Assembly: GCF_009363535.1 (NCBI RefSeq)
Contig: NZ_CP045369.1
Coordinates: 2,057,001 to 2,121,000 of the forward strand
DNA length: 64,000 nt
From: Microbulbifer sp. THAF38
GTDB taxonomy: Bacteria; Pseudomonadota; Gammaproteobacteria; Pseudomonadales; Cellvibrionaceae
Reading direction: 5' to 3'
A program made the translations under genes and the position numbers. Positions 37,293 to 47,463 of this stretch are shown in pieces. The notes beneath the pieces were generated by a model. It saw only the letters and a list, made by a program, of their open reading frames with translations. It ran no database searches and was not told the DNA's origin. Position 1 is the stretch's first letter. Each line of letters opens with the position of its first letter.

Positions 37293-38564
37293 TTCCTTAT
37301 AAAAGAATAAGCTGCTAAAAAAACCAATACAGATAACGATACCTACCAACTGAAAAGCAGACTGATAGTCTAGGAATTTAGTGCCGCCTTTAGGTAAAAA
37401 ATTAAGGTGCTCGGTTATTCTATCTATTAGTCCAAGCTGTTGATTGGCTTCAAGTGATAGGCCTACAAGCGCCTGTAATAGCCCACCAAAAATAAATCCG
37501 GCAGTAACTACCAGCGCAGTTGCCAGGGTGTGAGTAGATTTTGGTAATTGAGCCTGGATTACTGAAAATGCCAGAATAGATCCGCTGAGTCCAACTCCAA
37601 GAATAAAGTTGGCTCCTAAACTCCATGAGATGGAAAGATTAATCAATAGTAAGATCAGTGTGATTGCCAATGCAATTAGGCTATACGTTCTTGCGGGTAC
37701 AATATAGTCATTTCTATGTTGCGCCCAGACGCCAACTGTGAGGCTCCCAAAGATTACCCCTATCAGAGTCATTGTGTTGCTAAAAGTCCCTTGCTGTGCG
37801 GTTTCGTCAAAAAAATCTACCTGGAACTGCACATTCCACAAGTCGGAGTAAGCGAGCATGCTACCGTAGAGGCAGGCATAAAAAATTAATGCTGCCCAGA
37901 ATTGTAAAGACGTGAAACAAACCCTAAGTTGAGTAATGAGCGGTAAGGCAGGAGCATTTTTTTCATTGCTGATTTTGGGGTTGCTGCCAACAAATAGATA
38001 TATCGCCGTTGCCAAAGTAATAAGAAAAGCGCCAGCAAAATAATATAGGTCCCGAAACGAGGTGATACTTGCAGTTAACCCGAACAGTATTGATAAAAAA
38101 GCCGCACTAAAGTTTGCTAACCCCTGGCTTAATGCGCTTAAAAGGGAGAAGTGATCCGGTAAATCTCTCTCGATAATATAGATAACTCCTATAAAACTAC
38201 ACGACAGGCCAAATGCAGTTAAGATTTGACCGACTAACGCCCACAGAAAATTGGAGCTACTTGCAAAAATGATACAGCCACATGAGGCTAGTAAAGCCGT
38301 TAGGCTCAGAAGGATTTTTGGACTGAAAGCGCCTAGTTTTGATCCCAGTAGGAGTTGACCAAGTGAGTAAGCGATAAAAGAGCTGCCGCCTAAAATACCT
38401 ATTTCACTGTGGTCAAGTTCTAGCTGGGTGACAATGTTGGGGGATAGTAAAGCAAAGAAAACTGAGAGCACGATACTGCTTGAAAAAAGCAGGACTGCAA
38501 TACTCCAGGGAAGGTACCTCTGCTTTCCTACCAATTTAGCCCCAGCTCTGTGCATATCAGCCAT
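37287..38564 (-). CDS. MFS transporter
   Basis: 425 residues with about 12 predicted membrane segments, starting YLPWSIAVLLFSSSIVLSVF and including SFIAYSLGQLLLGSKLG, the family loop region. The substrate cannot be read from the sequence. Its ATG at 38564 overlaps the end of the upstream deaminase gene by 8 bases, so both are in one operon and probably share a substrate class (purine or heteroaromatic base). AT-rich like its neighbours. Confidence 0.88.
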   Translation of the reverse strand: MADMHRAGAKLVGKQRYLPWSIAVLLFSSSIVLSVFFALLSPNIVTQLELDHSEIGILGGSSFIAYSLGQLLLGSKLGAFSPKILLSLTALLASCGCIIFASSSNFLWALVGQILTAFGLSCSFIGVIYIIERDLPDHFSLLSALSQGLANFSAAFLSILFGLTASITSFRDLYYFAGAFLITLATAIYLFVGSNPKISNEKNAPALPLITQLRVCFTSLQFWAALIFYACLYGSMLAYSDLWNVQFQVDFFDETAQQGTFSNTMTLIGVIFGSLTVGVWAQHRNDYIVPARTYSLIALAITLILLLINLSISWSLGANFILGVGLSGSILAFSVIQAQLPKSTHTLATALVVTAGFIFGGLLQALVGLSLEANQQLGLIDRITEHLNFLPKGGTKFLDYQSAFQLVGIVICIGFFSSLFFYKEK

Positions 38565-39978
38565 CTCTCAGAAGCTTTCTGCTCCATTTATTATGCTCAC
38601 GAATGACAGGGGCCATATCAATTGAAATAATCTCTCCATTACTAACTATCTGGCGGCCGTGAATAACCACTGTTTTCGCAGACTGTGGAGCGCAAAAGAC
38701 TACAGCGGCGACAGGGTCTGAAAGGGCTCCCGCGTATTGAATAGTATTGAGCTCCAGTGTAAAAAAATCTGCGCAGCGCCCGACCTCTAGCGCACCGATA
38801 TCAGTGCGATTAAGAACCCTTGCACCTCCAAGGGTGGCAAGTTCCAAGGCTTCTCGAGCAGTCATCCATTCTGAGGAACGCAGTGGGTGGGATTGAGGGA
38901 GTTGGGCGTAACGGTGTGGTCCTTCTGGGGGGCGAAGTCCCATTCTCAACCTTGAAAGCAGCATGGCTTGGCGGGTTTCGAGAAGCATATTGGAGGCGTC
39001 ATTACTGGCGGAGCCATCAACGCCAAGACCCACTTTTATGCCAGCGGCAATATAATCTTTGACTGGCGCAATTCCCGAAGAGAGACGCATATTAGAGCTT
39101 GGGCAGTGTGAAATACCACACCCCATGCGAGCCAAAGCATTCACTTCCAAGGCATCGACATGTACGGCATGAGCAAACCAAACATCGGGGCCCAGCCATT
39201 CGGCTTCTTCCATCCATTCCAAAGGTCGCTTGCCAAACCGTTCAAGTGTATGGCGTTCTTCATCAAATGTTTCGCAGATGTGTGTGTGCAGCATGACCCC
39301 CTTATCTCGGGCCAGCTGAGCGGTTTCCTTGAGCAAGTTTTCTGAAACATTAAATGGGGAGCAGGGGGCTAAAACGATTCGGGTTAGGGCGCCGTAATTT
39401 GCATCGTGATAGCGATCTATGACACGAATGCTGTCCTGGAGAATAAATTCTTCATCCTCGACGCTCTCATCTGGAGGCAAGCCCCCTTTGGATCTACCCA
39501 AGGACATAGAGCCACGACTAGCATGAAATCTCACCCCCAAATCTTTGGCGGCTTCAATATGAAAATCTACTTTGTTGCCACTTTTGAATAGGTAAGAGTG
39601 GTCAAACACCGTCGTGCAACCAGAGAGCACAAGCTCACCCAAACCAATCAGGGCGCTGGTACGGGAAGCCTCTGGGTTTATACGGGTCCAAATGGGGTAG
39701 TGGAGCTGCAACCAAGCAAAGAGGTTCATGTTTTGGGTGGCAGGCAGGTTACGGGTCAACGTCTGATTTAAGTGGTGATGAGTGTTCACCATCCCGGGGA
39801 GGGCTATCTGCCCGCGGGCATCTATAATCGTATCCGCATTCCTGGGCAGGTCCTTGGACTGTCCTACAGCGGTAATTATTCCGTCCTCAGCATAAATACC
39901 CCCGTCGGCAATTTCACGCCTTTCTGAGTCCATGGTTACCAGGAGCTCGGCATTTTTAAGGAGCAGTGTCTTGGGCAT
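38557..39978 (-). CDS. Amidohydrolase, probable 8-oxoguanine deaminase (TrzN/AtzB-like)
   Basis: 473 residues of the amidohydrolase superfamily subgroup with guanine/8-oxoguanine and hydroxyatrazine hydrolases. Metal ligands are H67 and H69 (NTHHHLNQ), a histidine in LHTHICET, and an aspartate in LGVDGSASND. SHCPSSNMRLSSGIAPVKD is a strong marker of 8-oxoguanine deaminase-like enzymes such as P. aeruginosa PA0142. The reaction would be deamination of 8-oxoguanine to urate; other heterocyclic amines are possible. Start ATG 39978 follows AAGGAGGT by about 12 bases. The upstream leader holds a terminator-like hairpin. Confidence 0.82.
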   Translation of the reverse strand: MPKTLLLKNAELLVTMDSERREIADGGIYAEDGIITAVGQSKDLPRNADTIIDARGQIALPGMVNTHHHLNQTLTRNLPATQNMNLFAWLQLHYPIWTRINPEASRTSALIGLGELVLSGCTTVFDHSYLFKSGNKVDFHIEAAKDLGVRFHASRGSMSLGRSKGGLPPDESVEDEEFILQDSIRVIDRYHDANYGALTRIVLAPCSPFNVSENLLKETAQLARDKGVMLHTHICETFDEERHTLERFGKRPLEWMEEAEWLGPDVWFAHAVHVDALEVNALARMGCGISHCPSSNMRLSSGIAPVKDYIAAGIKVGLGVDGSASNDASNMLLETRQAMLLSRLRMGLRPPEGPHRYAQLPQSHPLRSSEWMTAREALELATLGGARVLNRTDIGALEVGRCADFFTLELNTIQYAGALSDPVAAVVFCAPQSAKTVVIHGRQIVSNGEIISIDMAPVIREHNKWSRKLLRDG

Positions 39979-40053
39979 GGTTGGTAAAGCACCTCCTTAT
40001 TCGATTTCCAGGCCCTCTGATATTAGTCCGAGCTAACAGGAAGTCAGGAAAAA

Positions 40054-40091
40054 GGGACTGTGCCCAAATGATGGGCAGCCTGTTCGGTCCC
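40054..40091 (-). promoter_or_regulatory. Terminator-like hairpin in the deaminase leader, possible attenuator
   Basis: On the minus strand GGGAC (40091-40087) and GTCCC (40058-40054) pair, as do TGCCC and GGGCA inside, followed by five T. A 9-base internal bulge (CGAACAGGC) can alternatively pair with CCTGTTAGCTCGG just downstream (40040-40028). The hairpin ends about 75 bases before the deaminase ATG. It may be an attenuator, a riboswitch expression platform, or a REP-like element. Confidence 0.45.
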
Positions 40092-40260
40092 AGTTATAGG
40101 AAGTAGATAAAGGAATAGTATAAAAGAATACACTTACAAGGCCGTTATCGTATAAATTCATATTCCCGCTAGCCACATCTACAGAAAATGTTAGTTAGGT
40201 GATGGGGGGCGTATGGGATCTACCGGAACAGTGAAGAGGATATTTTGTTTATGGTGGTTT

Positions 40261-40290
40261 GGATGGAGGATGGAGGATGGAGGAGGATGG
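40261..40290. repeat. GGATGGA tandem repeat
   Basis: Three perfect GGATGGA units (40261-40281) followed by GGAGGATGG, strongly purine-rich on the plus strand. Paired G runs could form a two-layer quadruplex in RNA or DNA. Confidence 0.7.
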
Positions 40291-40319
40291 CCGGCATGCA
40301 TTTCCATGCCGGCATTTTT
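40290..40319 (+). terminator. Strong plus-strand terminator without an obvious gene
   Basis: GCCGGCATG (40290-40298), loop CATTTC, CATGCCGGC (40305-40313), then ATTTTT. The T-tract is on the plus strand, so it would stop plus-strand transcription, although both flanking genes are on the minus strand. Confidence 0.75.
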
Positions 40320-40328
40320 CATTGCAGC

Positions 40329-40751
40329 TTAGTTTAACTGCCGCACCATCTTGATATGGGGGATACCCGCTTCATAAAAGATCTCTCCCTCCGCGATAAA
40401 GCCGCCTCTGGTATAAAAACCCTGAGCGTGTTGTTGTGCATGCAGGTAGATATTGAATAAGCCCCGTTGCTTGGCATAGTCACAAATGCAGTTTAGTAAT
40501 TGAGCCCCAAGCCCAAGCCCTCGAGCAGATTGCTTGATGGCCATTCTGCCAATTTTGCCATTTTTACCGAGGCGCCCGGTCCCTACAGCGACACCCTCAT
40601 TGAAAACCAGAAAATGTTGCGAGCTTTCTTCCAGGTTATCCCATTCCAAGTCTGCGGGTACTTTCTGTTCTTGTACAAACACAGCTTCGCGGATAGCTCG
40701 AATGCTTTCTTGCTCTTTTTGCCAGTCTGCGGGGCGCACCAGTACGGCCAT
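40329..40751 (-). CDS. GNAT family acetyltransferase (ElaA/YjcF-like)
   Basis: 140 residues. REAVFVQEQKVPADLEWDN followed by GVAVGTGRLGKNGKIGRMAI and QSARGLGLGAQLL, the acetyl-CoA pyrophosphate loop, define a GNAT enzyme of the ElaA/YjcF branch. The substrate is unknown. It follows the ribosomal oxygenase gene with only 1 base between stop and start, so they are co-transcribed. Confidence 0.9.
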   Translation of the reverse strand: MAVLVRPADWQKEQESIRAIREAVFVQEQKVPADLEWDNLEESSQHFLVFNEGVAVGTGRLGKNGKIGRMAIKQSARGLGLGAQLLNCICDYAKQRGLFNIYLHAQQHAQGFYTRGGFIAEGEIFYEAGIPHIKMVRQLN

Positions 40752-40752
40752 T

Positions 40753-41919
40753 TCAAAAATCCTCCGGGGGATAAATTAATGTGCCCTGGGCTACCAGCTG
40801 ATCAATGAGCCCATCATTGCTGGCAATTTCAGGGAAAGCCTCAATATCGTCCCAGGAGATTTCGTGCGATTCAGCAAACTGCTGGGCAAATGTGAGTGGT
40901 GCGGAGAGAGCCTCACCATCGACAAATAACGTGGCCGGCTCTCGACAGAAGGCTGCTCGCGATGCGGGGTTTAGTACTAACTGTGCCCCTTTTGGCATTT
41001 GCTCACGCCAGTCTGCAGCTTCATCTGCATCTAATGCGACGGTATCAGGGTATTTTGCTTCAGTCATTACGGCGCCAAACCACTGAGTGATCTTTTCTGG
41101 TTGCTTCAGCCACTCGATGAGCTGTTGTTGCAAGCGAGCTACTGACTCAGAATCTACTTCTGCTGGGCATTTTGCCGGTTCCATGCCGGCATCGGTATAG
41201 CGCAGGCTGTCCGGTAGCCCCATGGCTACTTCGGCGGCGAGGTCTTCCAGTATGACTGAAGCAGAGGGTGCTCGGAAGCCAATGGAAATCGTGGTGCAGC
41301 CGCCCTCGGCGATACCCCAGTGGCTGTATTGTGGAGGAAGATAGAGCATATCACCGGGTTCTAGCACCCAGCTGTTTTCTGCATTGAACTCTTTCAAGAT
41401 ATTGAGGGGCGTGCCTTCCAGGCGTGGGCTGGTTTCATCTACTTTAACTCCCTGCTGCCAAAGGCGCTTGCCTTCGGCTTGGAGCAAAAAGACGTCGTAG
41501 TGATCGTAGTGAGGCCCGACACTCCCCTGGTCGGCCGCGTAACTAATCATGACGTCATCTAAGCGCCAGTCTGGGATAAAGCGGAAGGACTCTTTTAGTT
41601 CGGCCACTTCCGAGAGCCACTGGTCTACTGCTTGTACAAGTAATGTCCAGTGAGTGCGGGGTAGGGTGAGGAAGTCTTCTTCAGTGAAAGGGCCAGTGCG
41701 TAGCTCCCAGGGCCCGCTTTCACCGTTTTCCAGTACCAGGCGCGATTCAACCGCTTCCTCCAGTGCCATGCCTGCAAGCTCTTCCCCTGAAATGGGCGAC
41801 TCGAAGTTGGGGAAGGCATTGCGGATCAGCAGGGGTTTTTGCTGCCAATAATCACGCATAAAAACTTCAATTGGCATATCGCCGAGATGGGTAAGGGGGC
41901 TTGCCACGGTAACTCTCAC
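40753..41919 (-). CDS. roxA: JmjC cupin 50S ribosomal protein L16 arginine hydroxylase
   Basis: 388 residues, the size of RoxA/YcfD. The JmjC core shows the Fe-binding H-x-D in GPHYDHYDVFLLQ and the distal histidine in PPQYSHWGIAEGG. PIEVFMRDYWQQKPLLIRNAF is typical of the N-terminus. It uses 2-oxoglutarate, oxygen and Fe(II) to hydroxylate an arginine of ribosomal protein uL16. The C-terminal winged-helix dimerisation part is present. It heads an operon with the GNAT gene. Confidence 0.92.
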   Translation of the reverse strand: MRVTVASPLTHLGDMPIEVFMRDYWQQKPLLIRNAFPNFESPISGEELAGMALEEAVESRLVLENGESGPWELRTGPFTEEDFLTLPRTHWTLLVQAVDQWLSEVAELKESFRFIPDWRLDDVMISYAADQGSVGPHYDHYDVFLLQAEGKRLWQQGVKVDETSPRLEGTPLNILKEFNAENSWVLEPGDMLYLPPQYSHWGIAEGGCTTISIGFRAPSASVILEDLAAEVAMGLPDSLRYTDAGMEPAKCPAEVDSESVARLQQQLIEWLKQPEKITQWFGAVMTEAKYPDTVALDADEAADWREQMPKGAQLVLNPASRAAFCREPATLFVDGEALSAPLTFAQQFAESHEISWDDIEAFPEIASNDGLIDQLVAQGTLIYPPEDF

Positions 41920-42021
41920 TGTTAGTTGGGCTGGGGTAATGCTCTCAAGTCTGCTAATGGAAGTAACCTAGCGTGAAGTTACAGCTCTGCAGAGTAGAGC
42001 GATCATGAGCGGTTTGAATAA

Positions 42022-42051
42022 GCTTCCGGCCACGGAAATGTAGCCGGAAGC
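42022..42051 (-). terminator. Terminator of the mnmA-hflD-purB operon
   Basis: GCTTCCGGC (42022-42030) and GCCGGAAGC (42043-42051) form a perfect 9-bp stem 9 bases after the purB stop on the minus strand. The T-tract (TTATT) is weak. Confidence 0.65.
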
Positions 42052-42060
42052 AGTGCTCAC

Positions 42061-43449
<1,389 letters not shown>

Positions 43450-44091
43450 TTAGTTTTTTATAGATTCGATCTGTGCGATCAGCTCGTCGGTCGCACGCAA
43501 TAGTTTCTTGCGTTGAAACAGAAGGTGCAGGCGTCTGCCACCCAATTGTCGCCACAGCGTGGCTGAACGAATACCGGCAAACAGCATGGAGCGGATCTGG
43601 TTGGCGACACGCTGTTGCTGCAGGAAATTGAAATCCCCCAGAACCTGGATGCGGAAGCGGAAAGTACCGAGAGTATCGCTGTAGATGCTGGCGAGATTGG
43701 AAAATACATTCTCGTGAGTGGGGGCGAAGTGCTCCGCCTGAGTCTTGGCTTTTTCGAGGCGGCTGCCAATAATGGAAAGCAACTCTCCTTTCTTGCTTAA
43801 TTGCCGCTGCAGATAGAGCACCGAGAGTGCGTAGCGCAGGCAGTCTGTGTATTCGGGGTGTTGCCGCGATTGCAGTAACTGCCTTGAAACCTGTAAGCCA
43901 GGCAGCAGCTTTTCTGCACCGGCAAACACATCTTCGGTGCGATCTGGGTTGAGCTGGAAGAGGCTATACACCCCGGTTTCCAGTTGGGCCTGGGGAGCGG
44001 TGCCCGTTTTGGCCAGGCGCTCTACCAGTGTTGCGGATTGAAAAATTCCGGCCAGTGCCAGAGCCTGGTCCCGCCAGTTATTCAAAGTCAC
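43450..44091 (-). CDS. hflD: High frequency lysogenisation protein HflD homologue
   Basis: 213 residues, the HflD length, with NNWRDQALALAGIFQSATLV at the start and a helical body. HflD is a membrane-associated protein known from E. coli for lowering lambda CII levels; its cellular role elsewhere is unclear. Position between mnmA (3 bases before) and purB (15 bases after) is the conserved arrangement and supports the call. Confidence 0.9.
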   Translation of the reverse strand: MTLNNWRDQALALAGIFQSATLVERLAKTGTAPQAQLETGVYSLFQLNPDRTEDVFAGAEKLLPGLQVSRQLLQSRQHPEYTDCLRYALSVLYLQRQLSKKGELLSIIGSRLEKAKTQAEHFAPTHENVFSNLASIYSDTLGTFRFRIQVLGDFNFLQQQRVANQIRSMLFAGIRSATLWRQLGGRRLHLLFQRKKLLRATDELIAQIESIKN

Positions 44092-44094
44092 TCC

Positions 44095-45240
44095 TTAGTG
44101 TTTCTTGTACTTTTCTGGTACGGCGGTGCCTATACCGGTTGCCTGTTCTATCACTGCGCCGCCGAGGCATTTTTCACCATCGTACAGGACCAGAGATTGC
44201 CCTGGAGTTATTGCACGTTGAGGTTCATCAAACTCCACAACTAGGTTTCCATCTTCCTGTACCTGTACGGTGCAATCCTGGTCCGGCTGGCGATAGCGAG
44301 TTTTCGCCTGACAGCGGAAAGACTCCCCTGGTGCAGCACCATTGATCCAATGGGTTTGGGTTGCCCTCAAGCCAGTGGCATAGAGCAAGGGGTGGTGCGC
44401 CCCCTGGGCAACAATCAATACGTTGCGCTCCAGGTTTTTACCCACAACATACCAAGGTTCTTCGCCTGCACCTTTTACGCCACCGATACCTAGTCCCTGC
44501 CTCTGTCCGATGGTGTGATACATCAGGCCGGCGTGACGCCCCATAACTTCGCCTTCGGGCGTTTCCATGTCGCCCGGCTGGGCGGGCAGGTACTGCTCCA
44601 GGAAATCCTTAAAGCGACGTTCGCCAATAAAGCAAATACCGGTGCTGTCTTTCTTGTTGTGGGTGATAAAGCCATTTTCCTCGGCGATACGCCGCACTTC
44701 GGGTTTCTCCAGTTCCCCTAATGGGAACAGTGAACGAGCAAACTCTGCCTCCCCAACGGCGTGGAGGAAATAGCTTTGATCTTTGTTGCCATCCAACCCC
44801 TTGAATAAGTAGGAGCGACCTTCTATATCGCGGCGACGGGCATAGTGCCCGGTGGCAATGGCATCCGCGCCCAGGACTTCGGCATATTCCAGGAAAACTT
44901 TAAATTTGATTTCCCGGTTACACAGAATGTCTGGGTTCGGTGTGCGGCCGGCTTTGTATTCTGCCAGGAAGTATTCGAATACATGATCCCAATACTCGGC
45001 TGCAAAATTGGCGGTGTGCAGTTTAATGCCCAGCTTTTCACAAACAGCCTGGGCATCGGCCAAGTCCGCTTTCGCAGTGCAGTATTCGGTGCCGTCGTCC
45101 TCGTCCCAGTTTTTCATAAACAAGCCCTCCACCTGGTAGCCCTGCTGCATAAGCAGGAGTGCGGCTACAGAGGAGTCCACACCGCCGGACATACCGACGA
45201 TGACGCGCTTTGGCTGTTTGTTGTGCGTGGAATCAAGCAT
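44095..45240 (-). CDS. mnmA: tRNA-specific 2-thiouridylase
   Basis: 381 residues from ATG 45240; an in-frame GTG at 45255 would add 5. The PP-loop is [19 protein letters not shown]. The two catalytic cysteines are in [12 protein letters not shown] and [13 protein letters not shown]. The enzyme thiolates U34 in tRNAs for Lys, Glu and Gln, using ATP and sulfur relayed from IscS. It starts the mnmA-hflD-purB operon. Neither candidate start has a good ribosome site. Confidence 0.95.
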   Translation of the reverse strand: MLDSTHNKQPKRVIVGMSGGVDSSVAALLLMQQGYQVEGLFMKNWDEDDGTEYCTAKADLADAQAVCEKLGIKLHTANFAAEYWDHVFEYFLAEYKAGRTPNPDILCNREIKFKVFLEYAEVLGADAIATGHYARRRDIEGRSYLFKGLDGNKDQSYFLHAVGEAEFARSLFPLGELEKPEVRRIAEENGFITHNKKDSTGICFIGERRFKDFLEQYLPAQPGDMETPEGEVMGRHAGLMYHTIGQRQGLGIGGVKGAGEEPWYVVGKNLERNVLIVAQGAHHPLLYATGLRATQTHWINGAAPGESFRCQAKTRYRQPDQDCTVQVQEDGNLVVEFDEPQRAITPGQSLVLYDGEKCLGGAVIEQATGIGTAVPEKYKKH

Positions 45241-45337
45241 AAGAAGGACAGTCACTACTTCACTGAGATGGAAAGGGGGCGAATTTTACCTGTGAATCGT
45301 GCTTCTGACCAAGGCCGCTTTCATCTTGGTTTATAGC

Positions 45338-45952
45338 TTACTGCCCCCGGCGGGGGCGATTGCGCTTCTGAGGTGGCTTCGTTTTGCGGTAGGGCCTTGG
45401 TTTAGGTGCAGAGAAAACCTCCTCCGAGCGGTACTGTCCCGGCTGCAGAGCATCGAGCTTCCAATTACCGATCGCCATACGCACCAGTCGCAGGGTGGGG
45501 AAGCCGACTGCGGCGGTCATACGCCGTACTTGGCGGTTTCGGCCCTCATGGATAGTGAGCTCTACCCAGCTGGTGGGGATGGACTTGCGCTCTCTAATTG
45601 GGGGGTTGCGTGGCCACAGATCGACTTTGGAGAGTTTGCGGGCCTTAGCAGGAGCTGTGCGTCCATCCTTCAAATCTACACCTTGGCGCAGGAACATCAG
45701 GGCATCATCGGTGATTTCCCCCTCAACCTGGGCCCAATAGGTTTTCGCCATCTTTCTCTTTGGATGGCTGATTTGATGTTGTAGCGCTCCATCATCAGTG
45801 AGGAGTAGGAGACCCTCGGAGTCGTAGTCGAGCCGCCCGGCGGCATAGAAGCCTTTGTGCGGGATATAGTCCGCTAGTGTGGCGCGACCCTGGGGATCTG
45901 TGAATTGGCTTAACACGCCAAAAGGTTTGTTTAGGAGAATGATCTTGGGCAT
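45338..45952 (-). CDS. rluE: 23S rRNA pseudouridine 2457 synthase
   Basis: 204 residues of the RsuA/RluB/E/F family. The catalytic aspartate is in [16 protein letters not shown], and [20 protein letters not shown] is the second motif. It lacks an N-terminal S4 domain, as RluE does. A basic, proline-rich tail (about 185-204) could aid RNA binding. It is divergent from icd, as in E. coli. The target U2457 is assigned by family and gene order. Confidence 0.9.
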   Translation of the reverse strand: MPKIILLNKPFGVLSQFTDPQGRATLADYIPHKGFYAAGRLDYDSEGLLLLTDDGALQHQISHPKRKMAKTYWAQVEGEITDDALMFLRQGVDLKDGRTAPAKARKLSKVDLWPRNPPIRERKSIPTSWVELTIHEGRNRQVRRMTAAVGFPTLRLVRMAIGNWKLDALQPGQYRSEEVFSAPKPRPYRKTKPPQKRNRPRRGQ

Positions 45953-45998
45953 AAGAAAAATTGAGTATTGTAATCCAACTACAAAAATTAGCCGATGC

Positions 45999-46007
45999 TG
46001 CTATAAT
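45999..46007 (+). promoter_or_regulatory. Extended -10 promoter of icd
   Basis: TGCTATAAT is an extended -10 (TGn plus TATAAT), about 95 bases before the icd start. The -35 region is poor, which an extended -10 tolerates. This leaves a leader of roughly 85 bases. Confidence 0.55.
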
Positions 46008-46101
46008 CCCGCCGATTTTTATCCCCGCCCAATGGTCCCGGGGGAGCGGTGCAAGCAACGCTGGACCTAAAAAGTCATAGAATTTTGGGAGTTTACGCAA
46101 T

Positions 46102-47352
46102 ATGGGTCACATCCAAGTGCCGGCAGACGGCGAAAAAGTTACAGTCAATTCCGACGGTTCGCTGAATGTTCCGAATCGCCCGGTAATTCCGTTCATCGAG
46201 GGTGACGGCATCGGTGTGGATATCACCCCGGTAATGCGCAAGGTTATCGACGCGGCGGTAGAGAAAGCTTTCGGCGGCGACAAGAAAATCGAGTGGATGG
46301 AAATCTACTGCGGCGAGAAAGCCGCAGAGACTTACGCTGGTGACTGGTTCCCAGCTGAAACCCTCGAAGCGATCAAAGACTACGTTGTCAGCATCAAAGG
46401 CCCTCTGACCACTCCAGTGGGCGGCGGCTTCCGTTCCCTGAACGTTGCCCTGCGTCAGGAGTTGGACCTGTATGTATGTCAGCGTCCGGTTCGCTGGTTC
46501 AGCGGCGTACCTTCTCCGGTGAAAGAGCCGAACAAGGTAGACATGGTGATCTTCCGTGAGAACTCCGAAGACATCTACGCGGGTATCGAGTGGAAAGCGG
46601 ACACCGACGAAGCCAAGAAAGTTATCAAGTTCCTGCAGGAAGAGATGGGTGTTAAGAAAATCCGTTTCCCTGAGAACTGCGGTATTGGTGTTAAGCCGGT
46701 TTCTTCTGAAGGTACCAAGCGTCTCGTGCGCAAGGCTATCCAGTACGCTGTGGACCAGGATCGCGATTCCGTAACCCTGGTGCACAAAGGCAACATCATG
46801 AAGTTCACCGAAGGTGCCTTCGCCGATTGGGGTTATGAGCTGGCTCGCGACGAGTTTGGCGCTCAGCCACTGGACGGCGGTCCTTGGCACAGCTTCAAGA
46901 ACCCGAAGACTGGCAAAGAGATCGTTGTTAAGGACGTGATTGCCGATGCGATGCTGCAGCAGATCCTGTTGCGTCCTGCTGAGTACGACGTAATTGCCAC
47001 CCTGAACCTGAACGGCGACTACTTGTCCGACGCACTGGCTGCGCAGGTTGGCGGTATCGGTATCGCTCCGGGTGCGAACCTGTCCGACGACGTTGCTCTG
47101 TTCGAAGCGACTCACGGTACTGCACCTAAGTACGCCGGCCAAGACAAAGTAAACCCGGGCTCCCTGATTCTTTCCGCTGAGATGATGCTGCGTCACCTGG
47201 GCTGGAACGAAGCTGCAGACCTGGTCATCAAGGGTATGGAAGGTGCTATCGAAGCCAAGACCGTAACCTACGATTTCGAGCGCCTGATGGATGGTGCCGA
47301 GCTGAAATCCTGCTCCGCGTTTGGTGACGAAGTTATCAAGCACATGGCCTAA
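46102..47352 (+). CDS. icd: NADP-dependent isocitrate dehydrogenase
   Basis: 416 residues, same as E. coli Icd. [15 protein letters not shown] opens the fold, and the substrate-binding serine is in the segment [13 protein letters not shown] region ([11 protein letters not shown], corresponding to S113 of E. coli, which AceK phosphorylates). [19 protein letters not shown] is the conserved 2-oxoglutarate-site block. The enzyme competes with AceA for isocitrate. aceK is not in the window. Codon bias is strong, and the antisense frame is open across almost the whole gene. Confidence 0.97.
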   Translation: MGHIQVPADGEKVTVNSDGSLNVPNRPVIPFIEGDGIGVDITPVMRKVIDAAVEKAFGGDKKIEWMEIYCGEKAAETYAGDWFPAETLEAIKDYVVSIKGPLTTPVGGGFRSLNVALRQELDLYVCQRPVRWFSGVPSPVKEPNKVDMVIFRENSEDIYAGIEWKADTDEAKKVIKFLQEEMGVKKIRFPENCGIGVKPVSSEGTKRLVRKAIQYAVDQDRDSVTLVHKGNIMKFTEGAFADWGYELARDEFGAQPLDGGPWHSFKNPKTGKEIVVKDVIADAMLQQILLRPAEYDVIATLNLNGDYLSDALAAQVGGIGIAPGANLSDDVALFEATHGTAPKYAGQDKVNPGSLILSAEMMLRHLGWNEAADLVIKGMEGAIEAKTVTYDFERLMDGAELKSCSAFGDEVIKHMA

Positions 47353-47361
47353 TTGGCTGAT

Positions 47362-47391
47362 TTAGGGTTGGATCGTTTAATCCGGCCCTAA
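47362..47391 (+). terminator. First hairpin after icd
   Basis: TTAGGG (47362-47367) pairs with CCCTAA (47386-47391), and GGAT with ATCC inside, separated by a symmetric 2x2 loop. There is no T-tract. It may stabilise the icd mRNA end before the following terminator. Confidence 0.5.
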
Positions 47392-47393
47392 CT

Positions 47394-47429
47394 AAAAAAG
47401 CCCTTTGCTGTAAAGCGAAGGGCTTTTTT
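47394..47429. terminator. Bidirectional terminator between icd and cspD
   Basis: AAAAAAGCCCTT (47394-47405) and AAGGGCTTTTTT (47418-47429) pair perfectly, with A and T runs usable in both directions for the convergent genes. Confidence 0.9.
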
Positions 47430-47463
47430 GTTGGCGTGGGTCTGCCAGTGCAGCTTCAACAGG

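Larger units (their letters stand above)
39979..40328. other. Gap between deaminase and GNAT genes: leader hairpin, GA repeat, orphan terminator
   Basis: 350 bases without a supported gene. On the minus strand it is the leader of the deaminase (hairpin 40054-40091). On the plus strand it holds a GGATGGA repeat and a strong terminator (40290-40319) with no known plus gene before it. A 39-codon plus frame at 40213-40332 runs through the terminator and is unlikely to be translated. Confidence 0.5.

Noticed and set aside
30078..40000. Genomic island with integrase or insertion sequence
   Set aside because: Composition differs, but I found no transposase, integrase, tRNA target or flanking direct repeats.
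40213..40332. 39-codon plus-strand frame containing the GGATGGA repeat
   Set aside because: It reads through a strong terminator hairpin and lacks a good ribosome site.
46093..47343. 416-codon open frame opposite icd
   Set aside because: Antisense shadow of the highly biased icd gene; no ribosome site or similarity.
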